In this document: one piece after another, positions 8,314 to 16,997 of the stretch | How the letters are laid out: every line of letters starts with the position of its first letter | Numbering within the stretch: position 1 is the stretch's first letter | Origin: Actinoplanes flavus | Lineage (GTDB): Bacteria > Actinomycetota > Actinomycetes > Mycobacteriales > Micromonosporaceae | DNA length: 64,000 nucleotides | Assembly (NCBI RefSeq): GCF_017592555.1 | Contig: NZ_JAGFNS010000010.1 | Coordinates: forward strand, 141,545 to 205,544 | Direction of reading: 5' to 3' | Notes under the pieces: generated by a model | What the model was told of the DNA's origin: nothing | What the model saw: the letters and a program-made list of their open reading frames with translations, nothing else | Database searches by the model: none | Program-made: the position numbers and the translations under genes

Positions 8314-9609
8314 TCAGGGGGGGGGGGGGCCCCCGCCCCGCCGCCGCAGTCGTGTCCAATCCATCTCGGGCAGCATCGGCGGGACCCCGGGCCGGCGGCG
8401 GGGCACCCGGACGCGCAGCGCGGTCGGCCGGATCTCGCAGACCACCGGTGTGGGCATCAGGATCGACTCGCCGTCGACGCCGACCGGCACCTCGGGCGCG
8501 GCCGCCTCCACCACCGCCGTGGTGCTCGTGCGGATCAGCACCGACCGGGCGCGGCCGCGGCCGCCGACCAGCCGGGCCGCGTCGGCCGTGCCGTGCACGG
8601 TGACCGCCAGGACCCCGAGGGCGCCCTGGTCGAGCCGGGGGCGATGGCCCAGCCCGGCGATGTCGGCGGTGGCGTACGGGTTGTTGCTGACCAGCACCGC
8701 CTGCGGCCCGGTGACGGTCACCCCGTCGACGCGCAGCTCCAACTGGGGGCCGTTCGGCCCGGCCAGCGTCTCCGGCAGCAGGTCCAGGGTGGTGCCGACC
8801 TTGTCGTCGCGGTAGGCGGGACTCTGCACCACGGCGGCGTAGGCCCCGAACGAGGCGTTGTTGACGAACGTCCGGTCGCCGATGCGGCCCAGGTCGATGT
8901 GCACCTCCACCCCGTCGGTGAGGGCGTCCAGGCAGGTCGACGGGTCGTCCCGGTCCAGGCCCAGATCCAGCGCGAAGTGGTTGCGGGTGCCCGCCGAGAT
9001 CACCAGGAACGGCACTCCGTGCTCGGCCGCGATCCCGGCGACCAGCGCCTGGGTGCCGTCGCCGCCGGCGACACCGAGCAGATCCGCGCCGTCGCGCAGC
9101 GCCTGCCGGGCCAGTTCCGCGACGTCCGTGTCCGGTTCATCGATGACATGCACGCGCGCGCCGAGCTCGCGGGCACGTTCGGCCAGGCGGAAACGCTCCA
9201 CCTTCCCGCCACCCGAGCGAGGATTCATGATCAGGTACGGGTGACGCGGCGCCGGGGTCTCGAACTCCTCCGGACCGTCACCCGGCTCGGCCAGCGCCCG
9301 CCGCCCGGCCGCGATCGCCGCCGCCCACAGCGCTCCGAACAGGAGCACCACCCAGAGCAGCCGCTGCTGGGCGTAGAAGACGGTGACGGTGAGCGGGGCC
9401 AGCACCACCACCACGCCGGCCAGCCACCGCTGCACCCCGCGATGGGTGAGGAACCACCAGGCCGCGGCCAGGCCGACGGCGCTGCCGAGGACGGCCGCCA
9501 GGATCAGGTTGAGGCTGTCGCGCAGGCCGGCGACGGCGAGCAGCAGCACCACGGCCGCCGCGGCGGCGCAGAAGGCGAGCCGTGCGAGATTGCGCCGGGT
9601 CGATGACAT
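8314..9609 (-). CDS. Diacylglycerol-kinase-family lipid kinase
   Basis: A 431-aa protein. Three or four N-terminal hydrophobic segments (residues about 10-100) precede a DAGK catalytic domain with MNPRSGGGK, the nucleotide-binding GVAGGDGTQALV, GTRNHFALDLG and the C-terminal GVDGES. It probably phosphorylates a membrane lipid such as diacylglycerol, with a DgkB/YegS-like fold. ATG 9609 follows GAAGGGAG. The last residues, RRRGGGPPPP, are read from a 13-G/5-C homopolymer at 8317-8334, so the true C-terminus may be misread here. It is divergent from the M48 protease across palindrome site 4. Confidence 0.85.
   Translation of the reverse strand: MSSTRRNLARLAFCAAAAAVVLLLAVAGLRDSLNLILAAVLGSAVGLAAAWWFLTHRGVQRWLAGVVVVLAPLTVTVFYAQQRLLWVVLLFGALWAAAIAAGRRALAEPGDGPEEFETPAPRHPYLIMNPRSGGGKVERFRLAERARELGARVHVIDEPDTDVAELARQALRDGADLLGVAGGDGTQALVAGIAAEHGVPFLVISAGTRNHFALDLGLDRDDPSTCLDALTDGVEVHIDLGRIGDRTFVNNASFGAYAAVVQSPAYRDDKVGTTLDLLPETLAGPNGPQLELRVDGVTVTGPQAVLVSNNPYATADIAGLGHRPRLDQGALGVLAVTVHGTADAARLVGGRGRARSVLIRTSTTAVVEAAAPEVPVGVDGESILMPTPVVCEIRPTALRVRVPRRRPGVPPMLPEMDWTRLRRRGGGPPPP
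8317..8334. repeat. G13C5 homopolymer tract
   Basis: Thirteen G are followed by five C inside a stretch rich in G or C runs (8230-8345). It lies just past the stop used by the lipid-kinase frame and provides that protein's last codons. Such tracts are prone to slippage or assembly error. Confidence 0.8.
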
Positions 9610-9669
9610 GGCGGAACTCCCTTCGCGTACGGGTCTGTTCCGAAGCGTCGCCGGGGCGCGGTCGCCGGT

Positions 9670-9690
9670 CCTCATTCCGGCGGGATGAGG
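9670..9690. promoter_or_regulatory. Recurrent TCATCCGG palindrome, site 4
   Basis: CCTCATTCCGGCGGGATGAG plus a final G has 6-bp perfect outer arms (CCTCAT/ATGAGG) extended by TCC/GGA. It is the most symmetric copy. It lies about 60 bp upstream of the lipid kinase (minus) and 80 bp upstream of the M48 protease (plus). Confidence 0.6.
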
Positions 9691-9765
9691 CGGGGCCGGT
9701 CAGCGCGGTGGATCGTCACCGGTCAACCGCCGATGTACAGCAGGACACAGGACAGGAGGACCTCA

Positions 9766-10629
9766 GTGTCGACGTCATCACGGCAGGGCGCCGTACCCCC
9801 CAGGCTTCGGCATCCCGCCGAGCTGCCGTTCTACGTCTTCATGGTGGTGCTGAACATCATCATCATCTGGGCCATCGTGCAGGCGGCGATCATGCTGCCG
9901 TACCTACCCGAACGACTCCAGGACAGCGGCTGGGCGGTGACGGTCCGATCCGCCTTCATCGGACTGTTGCTCTTCGTGCCGGCGCTCATCGTGATCCGTG
10001 AGACGCAGCGGGCGTCGATCCGCGGCACCGCGGTCCAGCTCTCGCCCAAACAATACGGCAGCCTCTACGAGACGATGGACGAATTCGCCCGAAAGCTCGG
10101 ATTGCGGCGCCGGCCGCAGCTGTTCCTGGCCAACGGCAACGGCACCCTGAACGCCTTCGCCGCCCAGGCCACCGGGCACGACTACGTGGTGCTCGCCAAC
10201 GAGCTGTTCGTGAACCTGTACGAGAACAACCGGGACGGGCTGCGGTTCATCCTCGGCCACGAGCTGGGCCACATCCGGCTGCACCACGTCAGCCTCTGGT
10301 ACCAGCTGTCGGTCGCCTACTCGGAGCGCATCCCGGTGCTCGGCCCGACGCTCTCGCGGCTGCGGGAGTACTCCTCCGACCGGCACGGCGCCCACCTGTG
10401 CCCCTCCGGCGCGTCCGGTCTGGTGCTGCTCGCCTCCGGCCGGCACACCGAGCACACCACCGACCTGGACGAGCTGGTCCGCCAAGGTCGGTCGCTGCGC
10501 GGCTTCTGGGTCGAGCTGGCCCAGCTGCCGATGTCGCACCCGTTCACGGTGCGGCGGCTGGAGCGGTTGTTCAAGCTCGGACTCTTCCATGCCCGGGTCC
10601 GCGGATCGGAGTCGGAGACCGCCGCCTGA
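9766..10629 (+). CDS. M48-family membrane metalloprotease (HtpX-like)
   Basis: A 287-aa protein with two N-terminal transmembrane segments (about residues 25-50 and 62-80). The zinc-protease motif is GHELGHIRLHH, and the downstream third ligand lies in LREYSSDRHGA. This is the HtpX/M48 layout of membrane-bound proteases in envelope quality control. GTG 9766 was chosen for the ACAGGAGGA just upstream; the longer frame from 9685 adds untypical residues. The C-terminus MSHPFTVRRLERLF is typical of M48 proteins. Confidence 0.85.
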   Translation: MSTSSRQGAVPPRLRHPAELPFYVFMVVLNIIIIWAIVQAAIMLPYLPERLQDSGWAVTVRSAFIGLLLFVPALIVIRETQRASIRGTAVQLSPKQYGSLYETMDEFARKLGLRRRPQLFLANGNGTLNAFAAQATGHDYVVLANELFVNLYENNRDGLRFILGHELGHIRLHHVSLWYQLSVAYSERIPVLGPTLSRLREYSSDRHGAHLCPSGASGLVLLASGRHTEHTTDLDELVRQGRSLRGFWVELAQLPMSHPFTVRRLERLFKLGLFHARVRGSESETAA

Positions 10630-10637
10630 CCGTGACC

Positions 10638-10656
10638 GTCATCCGTGAGGAATGAC
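10638..10656. promoter_or_regulatory. Recurrent TCATCCGG palindrome, site 5
   Basis: GTCATCCGTGAGGAATGAC has arms GTCATYC/GRATGAC. It lies about 57 bp upstream of the small-protein/ion-channel operon. Confidence 0.5.
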
Positions 10657-10712
10657 GCGCCCGGCCGAGCGGACCGACAGGCTGGTCCGGAGGGGTTGGA
10701 GAAGGAGGGACG

Positions 10713-10943
10713 ATGCCTGAGCCGACATATCAGGTCAGGGTTTCCGGGGTGATTCCCGATGAACTTCTTACAGAGCTGCAGGATCTGACGGTGAGTGTGG
10801 AACCGCCCGAGACGGTGCTGCACGGTTCGCTGCCGGATCAATCCGCCGTGGTCGGGCTGATATCCCGGATCCACGGACTCGGGCTGCGCCTCATCGAGGT
10901 GCGGCGGCTACCGGCGTCCGAGGAGCCGGAACGGCCACTATGA
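10713..10943 (+). CDS. Conserved 76-aa protein
   Basis: A small alpha/beta protein starting MPEPTYQVRVSGVIPDELL, with HGSLPDQSAVVGLISRIH and a C-terminal LRLIEVRRL strand. The strand-helix-strand pattern resembles a small ACT- or ferredoxin-like fold; no function is known to me. GGAGAAGGAGGG precedes the ATG. Its stop overlaps the channel gene start (ATGA), so it is probably a cytosolic partner made together with the channel. Confidence 0.7.
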   Translation: MPEPTYQVRVSGVIPDELLTELQDLTVSVEPPETVLHGSLPDQSAVVGLISRIHGLGLRLIEVRRLPASEEPERPL

Positions 10944-11614
10944 TCGGGCTCCGGCCACGGACCGGCTACGGAACGGTGCTGCTCCTGATCATCGGTACGT
11001 ACGTGCTGGCGCTGCTGGTCCGGGAGCGCTGGCAGTTGGCCGTACTGCTACTCGTGCAGACCGTCACCGTCTGGCAGGCGCTGCGGGTCTCCCGGGCCCG
11101 CAGCGGTATGCGGTTCGCCGCGGCCGGGGTGTTCCTGCTGGCCCTGATCGCGGCGCTGCTCAACCTGGTGCTGTCCCGTCACTCACCGCTGATCGGCTGG
11201 ACGTTCCTGGCGGCCAGCACCCTCTATCTGCTGGCCCCGTTCGCGATCGTGCGGCATCTCAGCACCCATCGCGGTGTCGACAAGCAGACCCTGCTGGGAG
11301 CGCTGGCCGCCTATCTGCTGATCGGGATGGCGTTCGGGTTCGCGTACCAGTGCCTGGGCGTCATCCAGCCGGGGCCGCTGTTCGGCGACAAGGGCGAACC
11401 GAACATGTCCGACTCGCTGTTCTTCAGCTTCGTGACCATGACCACCACCGGGTACGGCGACCTGACCCCGGCCGGCGATCCGGCCCGCACGATCGCCGTC
11501 GTGGAGGCGCTGACCGGTTCGTTGTTCCTGGTCACCGCGGTGGCCAAGGTGGTCGAGAACTGGCGGCCCCGCAACTGGGACAACGGCGACGACAGCCGTG
11601 CCCGAGACGAGTGA
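10940..11614 (+). CDS. Potassium-channel-like membrane protein
   Basis: A 224-aa protein with about six hydrophobic segments. The last pair flanks a pore loop reading FVTMTTTGYGDLTPAG, the TxGYGD selectivity filter of ion-channel-2 family K+ channels. There is no large cytosolic RCK domain; the C-terminus is a short acidic tail. The 4-bp overlap with the upstream small protein and the closely following HdeD gene suggest one operon under palindrome site 5. Confidence 0.85.
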   Translation: MIGLRPRTGYGTVLLLIIGTYVLALLVRERWQLAVLLLVQTVTVWQALRVSRARSGMRFAAAGVFLLALIAALLNLVLSRHSPLIGWTFLAASTLYLLAPFAIVRHLSTHRGVDKQTLLGALAAYLLIGMAFGFAYQCLGVIQPGPLFGDKGEPNMSDSLFFSFVTMTTTGYGDLTPAGDPARTIAVVEALTGSLFLVTAVAKVVENWRPRNWDNGDDSRARDE

Positions 11615-11625
11615 GGAGGATCGTG

Positions 11626-12147
11626 ATGAGCTACTGGCTACGGCTGATCGCCGGCATCGCGGTGGCGGTGATCGGCGTGGTCGCGTTCGCCTGGCCGGAG
11701 GCCACCCTGCGGGTGGTCGCCTTCCTGTTCGGGCTCAACCTGCTGGTGATGGGGGTGTCCCGGACGGTTCTGGCGATCGTCGCCCGGGAGACCCCGGCGC
11801 TGCAACGGGTCCTGGCCGGCGCCTTCGGTGTGCTGGTCACCCTGGTCGGTGTGCTGTGCGTGCAGAACCCCACCGACTCGCTGAGCCTGTTGCTGCTGAT
11901 CGTCGCGATCGGCTGGATCCTGGACGGCCTCGGCGAGATCGTGGTGGCGTTCGGCCGGCACGAGCCCGGCGTCGGCTGGCGGATCGCGCTGGGCGTGTTC
12001 GTGCTGCTCGCCGCGATCGCCATCCTGGTCTGGCCCGGCCTGGGCCTGGCCACCTTCCTGCTGATCGGCGCGACCACCCTGGTCTTCGCCGGCATCTGCC
12101 TGATCATCGGCGCGATCGCGGGGCTGCGCTCGCGGGCCGCGGCCTGA
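11626..12147 (+). CDS. HdeD-family (DUF308) membrane protein
   Basis: A 173-aa protein built of six evenly spaced hydrophobic segments with the family repeats: VIGVVAFAWPEATL, a central AIGWILDGLGEI and AIAILVWPGLGLATF. HdeD proteins are associated with acid resistance at high cell density in E. coli; activity here is an inference. GTGAGGAGG lies just upstream of the ATG. It is the last gene before a strong hairpin at 12158. Confidence 0.8.
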   Translation: MSYWLRLIAGIAVAVIGVVAFAWPEATLRVVAFLFGLNLLVMGVSRTVLAIVARETPALQRVLAGAFGVLVTLVGVLCVQNPTDSLSLLLLIVAIGWILDGLGEIVVAFGRHEPGVGWRIALGVFVLLAAIAILVWPGLGLATFLLIGATTLVFAGICLIIGAIAGLRSRAAA

Positions 12148-12157
12148 GAGAACGTAC

Positions 12158-12186
12158 GGGGCCGGGTGCGCATCGCACCCGGCCCC
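12158..12186. terminator. Bidirectional terminator hairpin
   Basis: A perfect 13-bp stem (GGGGCCGGGTGCG and its complement) closes a CAT loop between the convergent HdeD and M20 peptidase genes. There is no strong T-run, as is common in GC-rich actinomycetes. Confidence 0.8.
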
Positions 12187-12199
12187 CGGTGTTTCCCGT

Positions 12200-13531
12200 C
12201 TACTTGCGATAACTACTCAGGAACAACGCCTCGGCGTGGGCCAGCCGGGCGATCTCATCCGGGTCGACGCTCTCGTTCGGGGCGTGGATCAGCGCGAGCG
12301 GCTCCTCCACCCCCATCAGGACGATCTCGGCCTCCGGGTAGGTCTCGGCGAACACGTTGCACAGCGGGATCGACCCGCCCTGCCCCAGATACGCCATCTC
12401 CCGCCCGTACGCCTCCCGCATCGCCGCGGCCAGCGCCCGGTAGGCCGGACCGCCGGACCGGGCCTCGAACGGCTGCCCGAGCGCCTCCCGCTCGACGGTC
12501 ACCCGAACCCCCCACGGCGCGGCCGCCCGCAGGTGCGCGACCAGCGCGTCCTGCGCCTTGACGGCGTCCGTGCCGGGCGGCACCCGCAGGTTGAGCCGGG
12601 CCCGGGCGTGCGGCTGGATGGCCGCCGCCGAGCCCACCACGGGCGGGCAGTCGATCCCGAGCACGGTGACCGCCGGCCGGGCCCAGACCATGTCCGAGAC
12701 CGTGCCGTCACCGAGCAGCGACGCGCCCGCGACCAGCCCCGCGTCGACGCGGAACCGCTCCGCCGGGTACGGCGCCCCGCTCCACGTCTGGCCGTTCTCC
12801 AGCCCGGTGACCGTGGTGTTGCCGTCGGCGTCGCGCAGCGTGGCCAGAATGTGGATGAGCGCCGCCAGCGCGTCCGGGGCGGGACCGCCGAACATGCCCG
12901 AGTGCACCTCCCCGGCCAGCGCCTCCACCCTCACCACCACGTTCGCCAGGCCGCGCAGCGTCACCGTGGCGGCCGGCACCCCGACCGCCGCGTTGCCGGT
13001 GTCGCAGACCAGGATGGCGTCGGCGCGCAGCAGCTCCGGATTACCGACCACGAAGTCCTCCAGGCCGCCGGTGCCCTGCTCCTCGGAACCCTCGACGATC
13101 AGTTTCAGGTTGACCCCGATGTCGTCGCCGAGCGCCCGCAGCGCGGTCAGGTGCATGACGATGTTGCCCTTGCAGTCGGCGGCGCCCCGGCCGTACCAGC
13201 GGCCGCCGGACTCGGTCAGCTCGAACGGCGGGGTGTGCCAGGCCGCCTCGTCCAGCGGTGGCTGCACGTCGTAGTGGGCGTACAGCAGGACCGTCGGCGC
13301 GGTCGGGTCGGCGGCCGGGCGTACCCCGAAGACCGCTCTGCTGCCGTCGCTGGTCTCGTGCAGGCCGAGGCCGGTGAAGCCGGCCTCGGCGAAGCGGTCG
13401 ACCACCCAGTTCGCCGCCCGCAGGCACTCCTGGGGTGGGTACTGGCGTGGGTCGGCCACCGACGGGATGGCGACCAGTTCCCCGAGGTCGATGCGGGCCC
13501 GCCCCATCAAGGAGTCGATCCTCTCCCTCAC
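12200..13531 (-). CDS. M20-family dipeptidase/metallopeptidase
   Basis: A 443-aa zinc peptidase of the ArgE/DapE/CPG2 family. Metal-site motifs are LLYAHYDVQP, YGRGAADCKG (bridging Asp), EGSEEQGTGG (catalytic and metal Glu), and near the end the IHAPNESVD histidine. A dimerisation domain with EVHSGMFGG sits in the middle, as in M20A dipeptidases. It should release amino acids from small peptides in the cytosol. The GTG start overlaps the preceding gene's stop (GTGA), placing it last in the permease operon. Confidence 0.9.
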   Translation of the reverse strand: MRERIDSLMGRARIDLGELVAIPSVADPRQYPPQECLRAANWVVDRFAEAGFTGLGLHETSDGSRAVFGVRPAADPTAPTVLLYAHYDVQPPLDEAAWHTPPFELTESGGRWYGRGAADCKGNIVMHLTALRALGDDIGVNLKLIVEGSEEQGTGGLEDFVVGNPELLRADAILVCDTGNAAVGVPAATVTLRGLANVVVRVEALAGEVHSGMFGGPAPDALAALIHILATLRDADGNTTVTGLENGQTWSGAPYPAERFRVDAGLVAGASLLGDGTVSDMVWARPAVTVLGIDCPPVVGSAAAIQPHARARLNLRVPPGTDAVKAQDALVAHLRAAAPWGVRVTVEREALGQPFEARSGGPAYRALAAAMREAYGREMAYLGQGGSIPLCNVFAETYPEAEIVLMGVEEPLALIHAPNESVDPDEIARLAHAEALFLSSYRK

Positions 13532-13947
13532 GTGGGGACCTCCGCGAGCTCGAGGTCGTCGACGATCTCCTGGAACTCCTCCAGGTGGTCGGGGCAGTAG
13601 ACCTTCATGATGATCAGCTGGCCCTGGACGACGTTCTCGCCGGCGATCACCGGCCGCTGTCCCGGGCCGGCCGCGCCGTTGGTGAGCTGGCCGTAGAGGA
13701 TCCCCCGGCGCAGCGCGTCGCCCGGGTCGAGGCAGACCGCGCCGCCGTCGTCGCCGAGCACCTGGACGATCTGGTCGGTGGCCGGCACCCGCAGCCCGGC
13801 CGCGGTGAGTTCGGTGACCAGCTGGTCCGCCTTCTTCTGGGCCTCCACGCTCTGCTTGACGCCGCGGTAGTTGAGCAGGCCGATGCCGGCCATCAGCACG
13901 AGCACCCCGCCGGAGATCCAGGCGAGCACCTTGCTGTCCTGCATCAT
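13528..13947 (-). CDS. Membrane-anchored hypothetical protein
   Basis: A 139-aa protein with one N-terminal transmembrane helix (about residues 8-26, VLAWISGGVLVLMAGIGLL) and a soluble extracytoplasmic or cytosolic domain. That domain holds two cysteines, in AVCLDPG and VYCPDH. No family recognised. It overlaps by 4 bp with genes on both sides, so it is translationally coupled to the 34-aa protein and the M20 peptidase; a role with the permease is plausible. Confidence 0.65.
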   Translation of the reverse strand: MMQDSKVLAWISGGVLVLMAGIGLLNYRGVKQSVEAQKKADQLVTELTAAGLRVPATDQIVQVLGDDGGAVCLDPGDALRRGILYGQLTNGAAGPGQRPVIAGENVVQGQLIIMKVYCPDHLEEFQEIVDDLELAEVPT

Positions 13948-14048
13948 CCGAGGAACCCCTTACGCCGGTAGCGGCTGATCAGCCCGAGCCCGGCCAGGGC
14001 GACGAGCACCACGACGGAGACGGTCAGCGCCTTGTGTTCCTTGATCAT
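13944..14048 (-). CDS. 34-aa single-helix membrane peptide
   Basis: ATG 14048 overlaps the permease stop (ATGA), and its own TGA overlaps the next gene's start. The peptide is MIKEHKALTVSVVVLVALAG followed by a basic end (SRYRRKG). This is a single transmembrane helix with positive flanks, the look of a small transporter-associated subunit. The double overlap argues that it is translated. Confidence 0.6.
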   Translation of the reverse strand: MIKEHKALTVSVVVLVALAGLGLISRYRRKGFLG

Positions 14049-15493
14049 GCGGGGACTTCCTTCCAGGAGGGTTTGCGCAGCTTGTAGAAGACGAACGGGA
14101 CGAGCAGGCCGAGGCCGAGCGCGCCGCCGGCGACGACGGCCAGGTAGGCGCCGACGCTGCCGGAGCCGAACTGCGACGGCGGGACGAAGCCGATGAGCAG
14201 GGCGGCCAGCGAGGCGGCGAAGCCGACGCCGCAGAGACCGGTGAGCATCGGGGCGCGGTAGCCGCGCGGGTGGTCCGGGTGGCTGCGGCGCAGCCGGACG
14301 GCGGCCACGAACATCAGCAGGTACATGATCAGGTAGACCTGCGTGGTGATCACCGAGAAGATCCAGTACGCGCTGGAGACGTCCGGGATGAACGCGTAGG
14401 CCAGCGCGATGACCGTGGTGACCAGGCCCTGGGTGACCAGGATGTTCTGCTGCACGCCGTGCTTGTTGAGCCGCTGCAGGAACGGCGGCAGGTAGCCCTC
14501 CTGGCGGGAGATCAGCAGCAGGCCCTTGGAGGGGCCGGCCAGCCAGGTGAGCATGCCGCCGAGCGACGCGGCGACCAGCATGACGCCCAGGATCGGGGTG
14601 AGCCACTGCGAGTCGAAGGCGGCGAACACCGCGTCGAACGCCTGCATCACGCCGGCGGTCAGCGACAGCTGCTCGGCCGGCACCACCCAGCTGATCGCCA
14701 GCGCGGGCAGGATGAAGATCAGCAGGACCAGGCCCATGGCCAGGAACATCGCCTTCGGGAACTCCCGGCCCGGCTGCTTCAGCGACCCGACGTGCACCGC
14801 GTTCATCTCCATGCCGGAGTACGACAGGAAGTTGTTCACGATCAGCACCAGGCTGGACAGACCGGCCCAGGCCGGGATCAGGTTGTCGGCGGTCATCGGC
14901 GCGGCCGACTCGTTGCCCTGGCCGAGGAACGCGATGCCGAGGATCACCAGCAGCGCCCCGGGGATCAGGGTGCCGATGATCAGGCCGCCGCTGGCCAGGC
15001 CGGCCACCCCGCCGGTGCCGCGGGACGACACCCACACGCCGGTCCAGTAGCAGACCATGATGACGATCGCGGTCCAGACGCCGCTGGAGGCGAGGTCCGG
15101 ATTGATGACGTACGCCAGCGTGCTCGCCACGAACCCGAGCAGGCTCGGGTAGTAGAAGATCGTCATGGCGAACTGGCACCACACCGCCAGGAACCCGGCC
15201 GGCTTGTTGATGCCCTCGCTGACCCACTTGTAGACGCCGCCCTCCCAGCCGGAGGCCAGCTCCGCCGAGACCAGCGCGGTCGGCAGCAGGAAGACGATCG
15301 CCGGGACGAGGTAGAGGAAGATGCTGGCCAGCCCGTAGACGGCCATCGTGGGCGACGGACGCAGGCTGGCCACGGAACTCGTGGTCATCAGCGCCAGAGC
15401 GACCCAGGAGATGTATTGAACGGTGCGGGCCGTCCTCGGCCTCGCAGCCTTGTCGCCCACCGGCTCTCTGGCGGGCACATCCATCGCACTCAA
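14045..15493 (-). CDS. Amino-acid permease (APC family, GadC-like)
   Basis: A 482-aa transporter with about 12 hydrophobic segments. It carries the APC pattern in the first part (FLLPTALVSAELASGWEGGV), which resembles the glutamate/GABA antiporter branch. The substrate is probably an acidic or neutral amino acid. Its presence near arginine deiminase and an HdeD protein would fit an acid or anaerobic amino-acid stress theme; that link is inference. It is first in a four-gene operon with two small membrane proteins and an M20 peptidase. Confidence 0.85.
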   Translation of the reverse strand: MSAMDVPAREPVGDKAARPRTARTVQYISWVALALMTTSSVASLRPSPTMAVYGLASIFLYLVPAIVFLLPTALVSAELASGWEGGVYKWVSEGINKPAGFLAVWCQFAMTIFYYPSLLGFVASTLAYVINPDLASSGVWTAIVIMVCYWTGVWVSSRGTGGVAGLASGGLIIGTLIPGALLVILGIAFLGQGNESAAPMTADNLIPAWAGLSSLVLIVNNFLSYSGMEMNAVHVGSLKQPGREFPKAMFLAMGLVLLIFILPALAISWVVPAEQLSLTAGVMQAFDAVFAAFDSQWLTPILGVMLVAASLGGMLTWLAGPSKGLLLISRQEGYLPPFLQRLNKHGVQQNILVTQGLVTTVIALAYAFIPDVSSAYWIFSVITTQVYLIMYLLMFVAAVRLRRSHPDHPRGYRAPMLTGLCGVGFAASLAALLIGFVPPSQFGSGSVGAYLAVVAGGALGLGLLVPFVFYKLRKPSWKEVPA

Positions 15494-15601
15494 CGCGGCC
15501 TCCGATCGGGGATTTTCCGCGGATCATCGACCGAGAGGGCTGGTCGTCGCCTCACCCCTGGGGAACGGTTCGCGGCCACCCGTACGAGTGAACCGGTGCC
15601 G

Positions 15602-16864
15602 TCACGCGAGCTCCTGCCTCAGATTCCGGATGGCCAGCGCCCGGGCGAGCCCGCGATAGATCGGATGACCACAGAGCACCCCGAGGGCGATGGCCAGCAT
15701 CGAGCCGAGCGCGCGGATCAGGTCCGAGACGCCGTGTACCGAGTCCTGGCTCAGGTACTCGGTGAGGCCGATCAGGCTCAGCGCGCCCGGCACCAGCAGC
15801 CAGAAGCCGGGCAGGAACGAGACCAGCGCCGGGGGCCCGGACGGGGCCCGTTCCACCAGGTACGCCACGACCGTCAGCAGCAGCGCGCCGAGGAAGCCGC
15901 TCAGGTAGCCGCCGAACACCAGGCCGCCGAAGTACTGGGCGATCCACCCGGAGTAGAGCACCAGGCAGAGCCAGCCCAGCGAACCGGGTGGGCCGGAGTG
16001 CACCAGGTAGTTGCCGACGGCGACGACCAGCGCGCCGAGCCAGGGCGCCCACGCGCCGATCGAGTTCTGCGGCGCGCTCACCAGCTCCTCGGCGCGGGGC
16101 ACGCCGACCGCTTGGGCGGCGCCGATGATCCCGAAGGCGAGCAGCAGCAGTTGCAGGATGCCGGTCACCAGGCGGCTGGCGCCGGTCACCATCTCGCCCG
16201 CCGACACCTCGACGACCGCCATGGTCAGGACGGCGCCGGGCAGGTAGGTGGCCAGTGGCGCCACCATGGACCGCAGATCGGCGTCCGCCCAGCCGCCTCC
16301 GGCGATCAGGAAGGTCAGCGCCGCCACCACGAACGCGGCCGTCACCGGCATGATCATGCGCAGGCTGGTCCAGCGGGCAGCGATCTGCTTGAAACCACTC
16401 ACCAGCACGCCGAAGGCCGCGGACAACACCAGGTCGATCCAGGTGGGCTGGAGGATCAGGCAGATCCCGGCGGTCAGCACGGCGTACCCGAGAATCTGCA
16501 CGGCCGGGCCGAACCGCGGCGGCGTCCGCACGATCTCCCGGATCCGGCGAATGCCGTCGGCCGGTGAGATCAGGCCCCGTTCGGCCTCGCGCAGCATCTC
16601 GTAGACAGCCGCGGTCTGGTCCAGGCGCAGCCCGCGGCTCAGCGCCCGGGTCGGCTCCAGCGTCGCCGGGTAGCCCGGCGCCAGCGACATGACGACATAC
16701 GTGGGAAGCACGACGAACCGGGCGTGGACCGCGTCGTAGGCCACCGCCACCCGCAGCAGACGCTCCTCGATCTCGTTGACCGCCTCGCCGGCCGCGGTGA
16801 GCGCGCTGCCCAGCAACAGCAGGAACTGCTGCAACTCGCGGTCGAAGATCGTCGAGTCGCTCAT
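15602..16864 (-). CDS. ThrE-type threonine/serine exporter
   Basis: A 420-aa membrane protein combining both ThrE halves. The soluble N-terminal part (about residues 1-110) contains LLLLGSALTAAGEAVNEIEE and YVVMSLAPGYP and is followed by about ten hydrophobic segments. Families ThrE (DUF1212) and ThrE_2 are joined in one chain, as in Corynebacterium ThrE. ATG 16864 is the natural start; the longer frame reads through the promoter. It is divergent from the MFS gene, with palindrome site 6 between them. Confidence 0.85.
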   Translation of the reverse strand: MSDSTIFDRELQQFLLLLGSALTAAGEAVNEIEERLLRVAVAYDAVHARFVVLPTYVVMSLAPGYPATLEPTRALSRGLRLDQTAAVYEMLREAERGLISPADGIRRIREIVRTPPRFGPAVQILGYAVLTAGICLILQPTWIDLVLSAAFGVLVSGFKQIAARWTSLRMIMPVTAAFVVAALTFLIAGGGWADADLRSMVAPLATYLPGAVLTMAVVEVSAGEMVTGASRLVTGILQLLLLAFGIIGAAQAVGVPRAEELVSAPQNSIGAWAPWLGALVVAVGNYLVHSGPPGSLGWLCLVLYSGWIAQYFGGLVFGGYLSGFLGALLLTVVAYLVERAPSGPPALVSFLPGFWLLVPGALSLIGLTEYLSQDSVHGVSDLIRALGSMLAIALGVLCGHPIYRGLARALAIRNLRQELA

Positions 16865-16915
16865 GCGCAGAAGGTAGACGTGGAGGCGCACCGGTCGTAG
16901 CGCTACGGGATGAGA

Positions 16916-16937
16916 TTCATCCGGCACGAGCGATGCC
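16916..16937. promoter_or_regulatory. Recurrent TCATCCGG palindrome, site 6
   Basis: TTCATCCGGCACGAGCGATG closely matches site 1, and an overlapping GGATGA-GAT-TCATCC inverted repeat starts at about 16908. It lies about 50 bp upstream of the ThrE gene (minus) and 65 bp upstream of the MFS gene (plus). Confidence 0.5.
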
Positions 16938-16997
16938 CGGCGGCCCGCCGGGACGGCAGATTGGCGCCATGCGCGGCGCCGATGCGAAGGGACGCTG

